A DNA stretch of 64,000 nt from positions 2,093,501 to 2,157,500 of the forward strand of contig CP011265.1 in assembly GCA_000972765.1 (NCBI GenBank), given 5' to 3'. A program made the position numbers and the translations under genes. This DNA is from Verrucomicrobia bacterium IMCC26134 (GTDB taxonomy: Bacteria; Verrucomicrobiota; Verrucomicrobiia; Opitutales; Opitutaceae). Below, piece by piece: positions 8,398-17,483 of the stretch; positions within the stretch are counted from its first letter, which is position 1; the number at the start of each line of letters is the position of its first letter. The notes beneath the pieces are model-generated. The model saw nothing but the letters and a program-made list of their open reading frames with translations, was not told where the DNA came from and ran no database searches.

Positions 8398-9264
8398 ATG
8401 TCCCGACTTCCCATCACCAAGACCCCTAAAGTTTACGTTGGCGGCGCGTTCATCCGCTCCGAAAGCGCGCGCGTTTATCCGCTCAAGGACGCCGCCGGCG
8501 AGTTCTACGCCAATATTCCGCAGTGCACCCGCAAAGACCTGCGCAACGCCGTCGAGGCCGCCGCCAAGGCAGGCCCCGGCTGGGCCAAACGCACCGCCTA
8601 CAACCGCGGCCAGATCCTCTACCGTCTGGGCGAGATGATCGAGGCCCGCGCCGGCGAAATGTCCGGGGCTCTCATCCTGGGCGGAGCCACGCCCACCGCC
8701 GCCGCCCGCGAGGTCGCCGCGTCGGTAGACCGTCTCATCTACTACGCCGGTTGGACCGACAAATACGAACAGGTCCTCGGCAACGTGAACCCCGTCGCCG
8801 CGCCCTACTTCAACTTCACTGTCACCGAGCCCATGGGCATCATCGGCGTCATCGCTCCGGACTCCGCACCGCTGCTCGCGTTGATTTCGCTCGTTGCCCC
8901 GGCCATCACCAGCGGAAATACCGTGGTCGCACTGGCCTCCACCACCCAGCCCTACCCTGCCATCCTGCTCGGAGAGATGCTAGCCACCAGCGACCTGCCC
9001 GGCGGAGTCGTCAACCTGCTCACCGGTTTCCGCAAGGAGATGATCCCCACCTTCGCGACCCACACCCACCTCCGTGCCCTGAGCGGCGTGGTGAACGCCG
9101 AGGAACGCAAGAACCTCGCCCTCGGTGCCGCCGACAGCGTCAAACGCACCCATTTGCTCAAGACCGAAGACAAGCACGACTGGTTCGCCGATACCGCGCA
9201 AAGTGTTTACGCCATCCGCGAAACGCTGGAGTTCAAGACGACCTGGCACCCTGTCGGAGCATGA
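8398..9264 (+). CDS. half-length, non-catalytic aldehyde dehydrogenase-like protein
   Basis: 288 residues, about 60 percent of an ALDH. It starts like an ALDH (KVYVGGAFIRSESARVYPL, then RNAVEAAAKAGPGWAKRTAYNRGQ) and keeps much of the Rossmann region (TEPMGIIGVIAPDSAPLLAL, AITSGNTVVALAS, LPGGVVNLLTG). It then ends where the catalytic domain should begin. There is no ELGGK glutamate and no Cys nucleophile, and IPWNFP is replaced by IAPDSAP. The 200 bp after the stop do not encode the missing half in any frame, so this is not a simple frameshift. A truncated second ALDH unit that lacks the catalytic Cys is what ALDH16-type enzymes carry as their C-terminal domain. A structural or channelling partner of the preceding enzyme is the best guess. 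Confidence 0.88.
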   Translation: MSRLPITKTPKVYVGGAFIRSESARVYPLKDAAGEFYANIPQCTRKDLRNAVEAAAKAGPGWAKRTAYNRGQILYRLGEMIEARAGEMSGALILGGATPTAAAREVAASVDRLIYYAGWTDKYEQVLGNVNPVAAPYFNFTVTEPMGIIGVIAPDSAPLLALISLVAPAITSGNTVVALASTTQPYPAILLGEMLATSDLPGGVVNLLTGFRKEMIPTFATHTHLRALSGVVNAEERKNLALGAADSVKRTHLLKTEDKHDWFADTAQSVYAIRETLEFKTTWHPVGA

Positions 9265-9468
9265 GCCGCCTGCGGGGTTTGGCTGCGACTTAGTCCTGCC
9301 CCTTCAGCGTTGAGCTCTCTGTGAGGGCCCAGCGCTTATCCGGCGATTCAGGCCGCCCCTTTACCATGGGCTTTCCATTTTCGAACAGGACGAAACCGCT
9401 CGCCAATGAAACGCTCCCGCAAATGAGATGGCGGCAGGGAATATGAATCGGTTAAAGATTCTGGCGTC

Positions 9469-9933
9469 ATGACTATCGCTGATCTTGCCAAAATTCCGGG
9501 CGGGACTTTTCCCGCGCAACGTTGGGGACGCGGCCTCGTAGGCCAAGCCACCCAGCCTATTCAAGCCAAGGGTTTTTCCATGGGCTTCTCCGTGCTCGCC
9601 CCCAAGGGCGGCCAAGTTCCCTGGCATAACCAGGAGCAGGAAGAGGTCTACTTTATCGTGCAGGGTGAAGGTGAAATATGCGTGGGCACGGAACGCAGCC
9701 CGATCAAGGCGGGACAAGCGGTCTACATGACACCAGGAATTTTCCACCAGCTTACCAACACGGGAGACGAGCACATGCACATGATTTATGTGTATTGTCC
9801 TGGCGGCGATGTGGCGCACTGGCGTCAAGAACTGGCGGGCACCCTGCCGCCAGCAGGCACAGGCGACATCCCTCCGCTCCCCGTCGGCGCGCAACCCCAA
9901 TGGACCAAGGTGGAGCCCAAGCCTCTCGGCTGA
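9469..9933 (+). CDS. small cupin-domain protein
   Basis: 154 residues forming one conserved beta-barrel. Cupin motif 1 is visible as GGQVPWHNQEQEEVYFIVQG (His, Gln and Glu as metal-ligand candidates) and motif 2 as AGQAVYMTPGIFHQLTNTG (His ligand). Such stand-alone cupins bind a divalent metal and act as small dioxygenases, isomerases or sugar-binding proteins; the substrate cannot be assigned from sequence. It lies 204 bp after the deoC-ALDH operon on the same strand and is closed by a strong terminator, so it is probably its own transcription unit. Confidence 0.88.
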   Translation: MTIADLAKIPGGTFPAQRWGRGLVGQATQPIQAKGFSMGFSVLAPKGGQVPWHNQEQEEVYFIVQGEGEICVGTERSPIKAGQAVYMTPGIFHQLTNTGDEHMHMIYVYCPGGDVAHWRQELAGTLPPAGTGDIPPLPVGAQPQWTKVEPKPLG

Positions 9934-9950
9934 TTGATGCGACGAAAGAC

Positions 9951-9981
9951 AGGCCTGATCCCAAAGATCAGGCCTTTTCTT
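9951..9981 (+). terminator. intrinsic terminator of the cupin gene, overlapping the convergent wzc-like 3' end
   Basis: A perfect 10-bp stem AGGCCTGATC / GATCAGGCCT (9951-9960 and 9966-9975) with loop CCAAA is followed by TTTTCTT on the plus strand. The stop codon of the convergent tyrosine-kinase gene (9968-9970) lies inside the stem, so the element separates the two converging genes and may work in both directions. Confidence 0.85.
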
Positions 9982-12190
9982 CGCGGATGTAGTCCGCGGC
10001 GTATTTCGAGCCGTAATGGCCGTAACTCGAATAATACGCATCCGAGTGCGTGCCGGCGGGCATTCGATTCAACACTATGCCGGCAAGGTCGATCTGCGAA
10101 CGCTTAAACGTCTCGATCAAACGACGCACGCCGGGACGCGAAGTGTAATTGTAGCGAACGACAAAGACGAGCTCACCCGCTTGCTCGGCAAGGACCATCG
10201 CGTCGGAGAAAACGCCGGCGGGCGGGGTGTCGATTATGACTGCGTCATACTGTTTGTGTAGGAAATCGAGCAGGTCTCGAAATGCCGCAGAGTCCAGTAT
10301 CTCGGTTGAACGACGCGTGGTTCCGCCAGACCGAAGCAAATGCAGCGACGGACCAAAGGCGGTAATTCCGAGGGCGGGATCACGCAAAAGCGCAGGCTCG
10401 GTTTTGGACTTGGTGTCCAACCAGCGGAGCAAGCCGGCATCATTGGATTGCCCGTAGTAACGATGGAGCGTGGGCCGGCGAAAATCAGTGTCCACCAGCA
10501 GGGTTTTAATGCCGTGGGAGGCAAAAGATGCCGCCAGATTGGAAGCGACGAAACTCTTGCCTTCACCGGGGAGCGTTGAAGTGACCAGCAGGATCTTCGG
10601 CAGATCGAGTCGGGAACCGGCTTTAAGTTGGCCGTATAGATTGCGGATAGTTTCAGCCGCGTCCTGATCCGCTGCGCGGGTAAGCAGATGCGGAAGAAAC
10701 TCGGTCTTGATTTTATTCAGCAACGGCAGCTCAGCCAACAAGGGAAGCCCGAGATAGTTTTCGACATCGCTCCAGCCCTTGACGCGATTGAAAATGAGTT
10801 CAAGTGCGACAGGATAAGCTACAAACACCCCCAGGCCTAGCACGAGAAGGGTAATGGCTATTTTCCTGGGGTCGGGCTCCAGGGGTAAACCCGCTGGCGT
10901 CCCACCGTCTGCCACGCGGACATTGGAATTGGCAAGCTGGGCCGTGATAGAGGTTTCGTTTAAACGATTAAGTAGTTGGGCATAAGTCGCGCGATTGGTT
11001 TCAGCCTCGCGACGCAATACGTTAAATTGCACGGCCATCTCATCGAGACGGAAGCTTTCCTTCTCGGCTTGGGCGAGCTGGCTTTGCAGCTGCGTCTCCT
11101 CGTTGAGCGCCTTGGCGCGCTGGTTGCGAAGATTCGACATGGCTGCGGTAATGAGCTCGGTGCGCAGTCGTTCCAGCGCCTCGCGCGAGCGGTCGTTTTC
11201 GATCATGGACGGATGGCGGACACCATAACGCTCACCCATGGTGGCACGTTGCGTGCGAAGGGTATCAAGCTGGGATTGAACCGCCGATAGATTTGCGAAC
11301 TCGGTGGCGGCTGCGAGCTCTAGCGGGTCGCCACCACCGGCCATGATGAACTCGGCCTGATTCAAGCGCGCCTCGATGGTCACGCGGGAGACACGGGCTC
11401 CGGTCACAGTGGAGCTAAGCGCCTTCATGCGATCCACGACTATGTTGCGACTCTCGTCCAAAGACACCATGCCGCTCTTTTCGCGGTATTGCTGAAGCGC
11501 ACGCTCGGAAGACTCGGCTTTGACTCGCAGCTCCTGTGTCTGCTCGCGAAGGAAGGCGATGGCGGAATTATTTACAGCGCTATTTCTGTCCAGCAAGTGA
11601 ATGATGAACTGGCTGGCAAAACGAGAAGCGAGGAGTGCGGCAGAATCGGGATCACGCTGCAGGACATTAATTGAAATGAAGAAGGTATTGCCCTGCCGTG
11701 CAGCGGAAACACTGGACCCGATAATCTGCAGCAGAGTGTCGCGGAGAACGGGGGCCGCGGGAGGCGGGGCGTCCTGCTCTGCATAAGGCCTCCAGGCGCT
11801 TAGTTTCTCCGTCTCGCTTAGGGAATCTACGACCCGCACGATCATTGCCGGACTGGTGATCTGCGCGAGATAAGTATCAAACATGGCGTCGTTTTTACCG
11901 CCGCCGACGGATTGATCGACCACCTGAGCGATATCCACAACGCGCTCACTGCGATCCACGAGCAAACGGGAACGAGACTGGTAGACCTTGGGGCGGCTTA
12001 GGAGCCAACCGCCCAGCAGCGAACATATCAACAGCGCCAGGACAAATGAGGTGAGCGCACGCTCGCGAATAGAAAGAAGGATTTCACGCGGACTCAAGGC
12101 ATGTAAACCGCCGGAGGCGGATACTTTGACGGGAGCCCGATGAGAAGACTTACCCGTGTTCGGGTTGGCTGAGGAGCCTGACGATACCAT
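9968..12190 (-). CDS. polysaccharide co-polymerase with C-terminal tyrosine autokinase (Wzc/GumC type)
   Basis: 740 residues. An N-terminal Wzz-type chain-length domain is flanked by membrane segments near 48-66 and 435-455, with a long periplasmic coiled-coil region between them (about 190-400). The cytoplasmic BY-kinase domain has Walker A STLPGEGKS (about 540), Walker A' LLVDTDFRRP (about 567) and Walker B DAVIIDTPP (about 653). The C-terminal tail is a tyrosine cluster (YYSSYGHYGSKYAADY), the usual autophosphorylation site. Family role: phosphorylation-cycled control of polymer length and hand-over to the outer-membrane export channel. The Wza-like gene directly upstream and the beta-barrel gene before it are its natural partners. 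Its presence beside an ABC-type Wzm/Wzt pair is unusual, since Wzc normally serves Wzx/Wzy systems. Confidence 0.95.
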   Translation of the reverse strand: MVSSGSSANPNTGKSSHRAPVKVSASGGLHALSPREILLSIRERALTSFVLALLICSLLGGWLLSRPKVYQSRSRLLVDRSERVVDIAQVVDQSVGGGKNDAMFDTYLAQITSPAMIVRVVDSLSETEKLSAWRPYAEQDAPPPAAPVLRDTLLQIIGSSVSAARQGNTFFISINVLQRDPDSAALLASRFASQFIIHLLDRNSAVNNSAIAFLREQTQELRVKAESSERALQQYREKSGMVSLDESRNIVVDRMKALSSTVTGARVSRVTIEARLNQAEFIMAGGGDPLELAAATEFANLSAVQSQLDTLRTQRATMGERYGVRHPSMIENDRSREALERLRTELITAAMSNLRNQRAKALNEETQLQSQLAQAEKESFRLDEMAVQFNVLRREAETNRATYAQLLNRLNETSITAQLANSNVRVADGGTPAGLPLEPDPRKIAITLLVLGLGVFVAYPVALELIFNRVKGWSDVENYLGLPLLAELPLLNKIKTEFLPHLLTRAADQDAAETIRNLYGQLKAGSRLDLPKILLVTSTLPGEGKSFVASNLAASFASHGIKTLLVDTDFRRPTLHRYYGQSNDAGLLRWLDTKSKTEPALLRDPALGITAFGPSLHLLRSGGTTRRSTEILDSAAFRDLLDFLHKQYDAVIIDTPPAGVFSDAMVLAEQAGELVFVVRYNYTSRPGVRRLIETFKRSQIDLAGIVLNRMPAGTHSDAYYSSYGHYGSKYAADYIREEKA

Positions 12191-12198
12191 AATATAGT

Positions 12199-12786
12199 TT
12201 AGAAAAGTCGCTCGGGGACAAAGAGTGTGTCGCCTGGGTAAACGAGGAAAACCTCGTCGGTGCTCTTTCCTAAAATCATTCGTTCCACGTTAACCGTGAA
12301 ACGCTTCTCTTCACCGGTGCCGGGATCCTTGCGCGTGACACGCACGCTATCCGCCCGGGCGATACGTGAGAAACCGCCGGCGGCACTGACTGCCTGCACG
12401 ATATCGATGGATGCGGACTCTGCAGGGAACTCGACCTTGCCCTGCCGGGCAAACTGACCGAGCACGGAAATCTCTTTTTTGCTATACTCGAGAACCTGCA
12501 AAGTAATCTGCGGCCTCACGAATATCTGTTCACTGATGTAGGTCGCCTGTATTTTTCGCTCGGCTTCAGCCAGTGTGAGACCGGAGACATTCACATCCCC
12601 CAAAAGAGGAACGTTGATATTTCCGTTGCCTGAGATTCGAAGCTGAGTGGCGAGGCCGGTTTCACCATGGACAGAGAACGTGACAACATCGCGAGAGTAG
12701 AGACGGTAGGCAGCCTCATCCACCACAGCGAATGCCGGGGCAACAAAGAGCAATCCGATGAGAACCGATAAATTACCCCAACGCAT
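12199..12786 (-). CDS. polysaccharide biosynthesis/export protein (Wza-like, periplasmic/outer membrane)
   Basis: 195 residues from the ATG at 12786, chosen because it begins with a signal peptide (MRWGNLSVLIGLLFVAPAFA). A longer frame from 12843 would overlap the upstream stop and bury the signal. The Poly_export domain is seen in YRLYSRDVVTFSVHGETGLATQLRI..GNINVPLLGDV and AEAERKIQATYI; an SLBB-like part follows (KKEISVLGQFARQGKVEF..DIVQAVSAAGGFSRIARADSVRV), and the protein ends YPGDTLFVPERLF. It is much shorter than E. coli Wza and lacks the long C-terminal helix that forms the outer-membrane pore. The beta-barrel protein encoded 13 bp upstream may supply that function (inference). Eight bases separate it from the kinase gene, so they are co-transcribed. 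Confidence 0.92.
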   Translation of the reverse strand: MRWGNLSVLIGLLFVAPAFAVVDEAAYRLYSRDVVTFSVHGETGLATQLRISGNGNINVPLLGDVNVSGLTLAEAERKIQATYISEQIFVRPQITLQVLEYSKKEISVLGQFARQGKVEFPAESASIDIVQAVSAAGGFSRIARADSVRVTRKDPGTGEEKRFTVNVERMILGKSTDEVFLVYPGDTLFVPERLF

Positions 12787-12799
12787 TATGTGTAGATGA

Positions 12800-13942
12800 T
12801 CAAAACGAAAGATTAACCCCGGCTGAAACCACCGTGCGGACATAATCGCCGAGCGCTATACTGGATTTATTTAAACGATGGGTGATACCTGCGTTTGTGC
12901 TCCAGTTATCGTTGAGCGCGTAAGACAAACTGACGCCCAGCAAATAGGCATCATCGCTACGGGAAACAGGTCCGGGCTTCTGATCAATCTGTGAGTGTTG
13001 GTAACCTAAAGATCCACCCAAAACGAGTTTTTCGGTCAATGCCTGACGGCCACCAAGGGATACATCGAGGATTCGGGCTGACTCTGCACCGGCAGTCGTA
13101 TCAAAGTTATTCGAGGCAGACAGGGTGAAGCTGGATTTTTCAACGGGATTCCATAAAAGATCGACTCCAAGAAGTGCGGTATCGTCGGAACCACCAAGGT
13201 CAAAAGAACGGTAAGCATAGCCTAGGCTGACGCTGCCATTGAGTTTGGGCGCAAGCTGCCCCTCGAGGCCGAACGCAAACCGATGGTTCTTACTGCTGGG
13301 ATCACTCAAGGGACCCGCCAGATTAATGGCCTTCTCAGGGCTAAAATCATAGGTTGCAGATGCCGTGAGTTTGGAGGAATACCGATAGATCAATCCACCG
13401 CCCAAACCATAGGAAGATATACTGTTGTAACCAAATGTATTATACTCGGATCGTCTGAAATTTGCATCGACCCTGATACCGGTCTTTTCGCTGTAAAAAT
13501 AATTTACCCGACCGCTGCTCCGATATTCATCGGATTGAGTGCGGGCGAGCAGCAAATTATTGGCCGCGGTAGAACGGGTGTAACCAAGCGATACGGTGGC
13601 CGAACCCTTTTCAGCGCGATCCAAGTTTAACGTGGTATTGAGGAAGGGGTCCACTGAATCCTGGCTACTACTGTCGGCAAAGCTCACCGCGCTAACGCCA
13701 CTTTCAATCGAAACACTAAGATTTCCGGCGTCGCGTAGATAGGACAATCCGGGACTAAAAGTAGCGTTAAAATCATCCACCTCGCTGCTGTTGCCAAATA
13801 TATTGGTATCGTATGAGGATACCAGACTGGCATTAGCGACTAAATTACCTCTTGCGAACTCGGTAAAACCGAAGGCCGAGGGAATAAAAGAAGCGCCAAC
13901 AGCCAAAGATGCTTTCGTGAGATGGAGCTTGGAGAGTTTCAT
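12800..13942 (-). CDS. outer-membrane beta-barrel protein of exopolysaccharide locus (BBP2-like)
   Basis: 380 residues. A signal peptide is present (MKLSKLHLTKASLAVGASFIPSAFG). The rest is a ladder of amphipathic beta strands with alternating aromatic residues (for example SGRVNYFYSEKTGIRVDANF, SSYGLGGGLIYRYSSKL), and the final residue is Phe (SAGVNLSF), typical of BamA-inserted barrels. It resembles the putative beta-barrel porin 2 family found next to Wza/Wzc genes in Gram-negative EPS loci. Position immediately before the short Wza-like gene suggests it forms the outer-membrane exit for the polymer. The gene starts in the context ACCATCATGAA without an evident Shine-Dalgarno, the same context as the FecR gene at 41814. 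The 134 bp upstream contain a short hairpin (CACGA/TCGTG) just after the sugar-transferase stop. Confidence 0.85.
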   Translation of the reverse strand: MKLSKLHLTKASLAVGASFIPSAFGFTEFARGNLVANASLVSSYDTNIFGNSSEVDDFNATFSPGLSYLRDAGNLSVSIESGVSAVSFADSSSQDSVDPFLNTTLNLDRAEKGSATVSLGYTRSTAANNLLLARTQSDEYRSSGRVNYFYSEKTGIRVDANFRRSEYNTFGYNSISSYGLGGGLIYRYSSKLTASATYDFSPEKAINLAGPLSDPSSKNHRFAFGLEGQLAPKLNGSVSLGYAYRSFDLGGSDDTALLGVDLLWNPVEKSSFTLSASNNFDTTAGAESARILDVSLGGRQALTEKLVLGGSLGYQHSQIDQKPGPVSRSDDAYLLGVSLSYALNDNWSTNAGITHRLNKSSIALGDYVRTVVSAGVNLSF

Positions 13943-14076
13943 GATGGTTAGAAAGGATTGCGGGTGAACAACGTTTAAACAAATAGAAGGTCAAATACCT
14001 AGTAAACAAGAAGCATTCTTGATGCAAGGTGGTTAATAAAATGAAAATTTGTGAAGGACACGACCGAATCGTGCCT

Positions 14077-15471
14077 TTAGCGTGCTGAGACCGGAGGTAA
14101 GATTATCTGACGGGCTGTTTTAATGATGATCACGATATCCATCCAAAAGGACCAAGTCCGGATGTATTCGAGATCAAGCTGCACCCGGCGCAGCAGAAGT
14201 TCCGGCGTTGAGGTTAGACCGCGGTAACCATTGCATTGAGCTAATCCGGTGATGCCCGGCTTCACGAAGTAACGCAACAAGTAGACGTCAATTTCGCGGG
14301 AAAAAGCCTGACTGTGGGCAAGCAAGTGAGGACGCGGTCCCACGGTGCTCATTTCACCACGTATGACGTTTATGAACTGGGGTATCTCATCCAGACTCGA
14401 ACGACGTAAAAAAACCCCAAAACTGAAAATGCGTGCATCGTCCTTACCCGCCTGGCGATTGATGTCATCATTCGAAACATGCATCGAACGGAACTTCCAT
14501 ATCTTGAAACGCGAGTGATTGTGGCCTGTCCGGACTTGGGTATGGAAGATCGGTCCGGGAGACTGAATCCGCTGCATCAAAGCAACAATGAGCGTGAGGA
14601 CAGGAAACACCAGCAAGAGCACCAGAGTTGCGATAACAATATCGAGCCCCCGCTTCAAGAATCGATTAAGCGGATCTTCGAGAGGTTCGTCATGGAGCGT
14701 CAAAAAGCTGTAGTTGTTATCGTTCACTATTTCAAAAGCGTAACCCAGTTTGTTGACGAAATTATTATGTATCAGGAGGCGTGAACCATGCATCAGGCAG
14801 GCGTCTACCAGCCTCTCGGCATCGGCATTGTTCTCCGGAAAATCCAACATCACAACCTGCGCGACTTTTTTATCCGATATCACACGCTCAAGAACTTCGA
14901 ACCCGCCAAGACAGGGTGTATTAGGCAGCGACAGGTTTTGCCCACGATAAGCAAGGCATCCGACTGGCGAAGCACCGACACGCTGTAGATTATCGAGCCA
15001 GATTGAAAGTTCAGGAAATCCGACTGAACCACCGATAAAAAGGGTCGAAACGGGCTTTTTATGGAAAATGAACCGCCAGACGAGCCAACCAGGTTGATGA
15101 CGATTCAGCATCACCAAAACGGGCCCGAGGAGACAAAAATAAATTAAAAGGAATAAACGGCTTATCCCTGAGTCCTTGAAGAGCGCAACACAGGCAAAAA
15201 CAGAAGCGCAGGCGAATCCGAGTTGGCGCAGCGCGAGCCTTGTAGAATCATACAAGGCCATGCGTCGCATAATGCCAGGAATGGCGGCATTCCGGTCCGA
15301 TTGCGCCCCCATCAAGACGCCCGCAAAAACCGCGATCGGATAAACCCAAAATGGAAGCAAGGTGCTGAATCTAATCCCCGATTGGCTCAAAAAAACCCAC
15401 AGCAATGCTGCCTCAAAGGCTACGATAGCCTGCAGAAGCGAAACTAAACCTGCATTACGTCTTGCGAGCAT
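14077..15471 (-). CDS. polyprenyl-phosphate sugar-1-phosphate transferase (WcaJ/WbaP-like initiating enzyme)
   Basis: 464 residues. The N-terminal part holds about four membrane helices (residues 10-140) and a nucleotide-fold-like middle region (LFIGGSVGFPELSIWLDNL). The catalytic bacterial sugar-transferase domain spans about 260-460: KRGLDIVIATLVLLLVFPVL, SPGPIFHTQVRTGHN, FKIWKFRSM, RRSSLDEIPQFINVIRGEM, STVGPRPH and KPGITGLAQ. It would move a sugar 1-phosphate from a UDP-sugar onto undecaprenyl phosphate at the inner membrane, starting repeat-unit assembly. The glycosyltransferases of the right arm would extend that lipid-linked sugar. The gene is preceded by a 324-bp spacer with AT-rich, promoter-like sequence. 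Confidence 0.95.
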   Translation of the reverse strand: MLARRNAGLVSLLQAIVAFEAALLWVFLSQSGIRFSTLLPFWVYPIAVFAGVLMGAQSDRNAAIPGIMRRMALYDSTRLALRQLGFACASVFACVALFKDSGISRLFLLIYFCLLGPVLVMLNRHQPGWLVWRFIFHKKPVSTLFIGGSVGFPELSIWLDNLQRVGASPVGCLAYRGQNLSLPNTPCLGGFEVLERVISDKKVAQVVMLDFPENNADAERLVDACLMHGSRLLIHNNFVNKLGYAFEIVNDNNYSFLTLHDEPLEDPLNRFLKRGLDIVIATLVLLLVFPVLTLIVALMQRIQSPGPIFHTQVRTGHNHSRFKIWKFRSMHVSNDDINRQAGKDDARIFSFGVFLRRSSLDEIPQFINVIRGEMSTVGPRPHLLAHSQAFSREIDVYLLRYFVKPGITGLAQCNGYRGLTSTPELLLRRVQLDLEYIRTWSFWMDIVIIIKTARQIILPPVSAR

Positions 15472-15795
15472 TTTACGTAAAAATCCTATTCTTTAAGTGA
15501 TTCGCACGAAACGCGCCACATATCTGCACGCAAGGCGAATAAATGCATCAAGACACTAAATTGCCACTATAGGTCGATGTCCTATATATAGTTATAGATA
15601 AAAGACAGGTTCCCGTGGATCAAAAGCCGAGAACCCTTGGTTAGGATAACGCCAGATTGAGGCGCGTAACTCGACCGTGAATCCACACCCGATAGCCCAA
15701 AAGCGCGATCGCCCAAGCAGACCGCGACGTCGCGAAACTTTACCGAAAGGCAATTGGGATAAAACCACGATCGCAAAGAGGTAGGTAGTCCCTCG
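15472..15795. other. spacer between polymerase-like gene and sugar-transferase gene
   Basis: 324 bases without a convincing gene. The AT-rich stretch around 15575-15605 (CCTATATATAGTTATAGAT) is a plausible promoter for the sugar-transferase gene on the minus strand. An 80-codon open frame on the minus strand (15582-15824) overlaps the end of the upstream gene and has no recognisable feature. Confidence 0.4.
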
Positions 15796-17286
15796 TCATT
15801 TTGGACTCCCGGAGTCCAACGCACTCGCCGTGCAAATCAAGACCGTGAACATAAACAAGACCGCCGGGCACTGAAATGGGAAATCGATCAGTGCGTAGGC
15901 AAGCAATACCACTGCACCAGCCCGTCCCCATCGCTTTAAAACCCCCGTGGATCTAGCACCCTGCGCAAGCAAAATGATTACCGGAAGAGTTAGAACCAAT
16001 ACACCGACCACGCCCATCTCAGCCGCCATTTCAGCCCAATCATTGTGAGCATGCATTACCCGCGTGCTGGTCTCACCTGAGGCGGATTTTAGATAATTCC
16101 CTTGGAAAAGCGGAAACACTAGGCCGAAAGAGCCGACACCCCACCCCCACACCGGACGATCAAACGCCATACGGCATGCATCACGACTCAAACTATATCG
16201 GAGGTCTTCCTGGCCCGCGACTACCTCTTTGAACTGATTTTGTGTGCGCAACCAGTGCGGCCTGATCGTATCTCGGTTGAATGCTATTCCGGCGATCACG
16301 ATGCCCCCGACAAAAACCAATCCAACCGCCAATCGCACCGTTCTTGCGAGATAAGTGGGGGCCTGCGAATTATGCGTGCGCAAAAGCATCCAGCTGAAAC
16401 GTCCCAATCCGACCATCAACATCAGCAGTGCAATCATCAGTCCCGAGCGAGATCCAGGCATGGCTATGGTAATGGTCAGCACCAATGCACTTCCCCACCC
16501 GATCGAGGTGCTATCCAACCGCCCTCGGCCCGTTTGCCATGCACGCAGCGCGGAAAGTGCGAACCCCACGGCCACCGCGATGTGAAGCAGCATGAAGGCA
16601 CTCCAGTGGTTGCGATATAGAAAAGTTGCAAAGTGGTAACCCTGTCGTGCTTTCACGAACCCCAAGATGTGGCCGCGATCTATGAAAAAGAAGTAGATGC
16701 CGACCAGCGCCACCAAGACGCAATGTCCCAGCAGTGCCCCCCACAGCAACCGCGCTGCACGCCGTCCCAATTCCGCCTGCCGTAATGCCGCCCCCAGCAA
16801 AAGAGCCGAGAGCCATGGCAGCATTGCTGACACCGTGATCGCGGGAGCAACCGTAGACGGCAGCCAGGTAAGATAAGCCTCCCGCTCCATCCACGCATCC
16901 GCACGTCCCGGCACACGTTGATGCGAAGGGTTAAATATGCTCGCCACCACGATGAGCGCAAATGCAATGAAAGGGATAAAAGCCCGCCCGTTAAAACGCA
17001 GCCCTTCGCGACGCGAACTCAACACAGAGACGGCAGCCGCTAAAAACGAAAGAACCGTGAAACCGAGCGGGGCCCATGATGACTTCCCCGCAAAACCCCA
17101 CGTCGTGATCGCCACAGTGGCAAACCCCAACACGCCCACCATCCATTCGGTGCGTCGCAGAGAAGGCGTCGAGGCGTTGTCATAATTGGACATGTTCGTA
17201 ATCGCTGGAAGACTGCCCGTCGTCCTGAAAGGTGCGAGAAAAGGATTTCGGAGCAGAAAAATAACACCACGGCGATCCAGCTTCAT
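15796..17286 (-). CDS. O-antigen ligase/polymerase family membrane protein
   Basis: 496 residues with ten or more predicted membrane helices. The Wzy_C/WaaL-type signature lies in the last third: a large periplasmic loop followed by RPVWGWGVGSFGLVFPLFQGNYLKS, then MHAHNDWAEMAAEMGVVGVLVL, with the His and Arg residues expected in this family. It either polymerises lipid-linked repeat units or ligates the finished chain. The start is uncertain: ATG at 17286, or ATG at 17193 (MSNYDN), which would drop a 31-residue basic leader; neither has a clear ribosome binding site. It is the first gene of the left arm, divergent from the GbsR-type regulator. A second, shorter protein of the same general type is encoded at 33868-35196. 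Confidence 0.9.
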   Translation of the reverse strand: MKLDRRGVIFLLRNPFLAPFRTTGSLPAITNMSNYDNASTPSLRRTEWMVGVLGFATVAITTWGFAGKSSWAPLGFTVLSFLAAAVSVLSSRREGLRFNGRAFIPFIAFALIVVASIFNPSHQRVPGRADAWMEREAYLTWLPSTVAPAITVSAMLPWLSALLLGAALRQAELGRRAARLLWGALLGHCVLVALVGIYFFFIDRGHILGFVKARQGYHFATFLYRNHWSAFMLLHIAVAVGFALSALRAWQTGRGRLDSTSIGWGSALVLTITIAMPGSRSGLMIALLMLMVGLGRFSWMLLRTHNSQAPTYLARTVRLAVGLVFVGGIVIAGIAFNRDTIRPHWLRTQNQFKEVVAGQEDLRYSLSRDACRMAFDRPVWGWGVGSFGLVFPLFQGNYLKSASGETSTRVMHAHNDWAEMAAEMGVVGVLVLTLPVIILLAQGARSTGVLKRWGRAGAVVLLAYALIDFPFQCPAVLFMFTVLICTASALDSGSPK

Positions 17287-17432
17287 ATTGTTTTGCCCAA
17301 GGCATGGATTGAGCTAAATGTGAGTATCCCGCTTGGCACCGATTTCCGATCCGCCAACCGTGACGCCCCGTGCGGTCGTCCCCTTCCAGCGCTCACCCTT
17401 TCACCAGACATCACAGGGACGTGATGGGGCGA

Positions 17433-17460
17433 AGCTTGTTCATTTTTTTCTAAACAAGCT
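17433..17460. promoter_or_regulatory. inverted repeat in the divergent promoter region, candidate GbsR operator
   Basis: AGCTTGTT (17433-17440) and AACAAGCT (17453-17460) form a perfect 8-bp inverted repeat around a T-rich 12-base spacer. It lies 24 bp before the gbsR-type start codon, between the two arms of the polysaccharide locus. Position and symmetry suit an operator for the dimeric MarR-fold protein encoded next to it, allowing autoregulation and control of both arms. This is inference from layout only. Confidence 0.45.
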
Positions 17461-17483
17461 AAATTTACTAGTCTAACAGCTAC

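Noticed and set aside
9265-9468. Missing catalytic half of the short ALDH through a frameshift
   Set aside because: None of the frames in this stretch shows ALDH catalytic motifs, so the gene appears truncated by nature.
15801-15819. Perfect palindrome TTGGACTCC-C-GGAGTCCAA as terminator
   Set aside because: It lies within the 3' coding end of the ligase-like gene and no T run follows on the minus strand.
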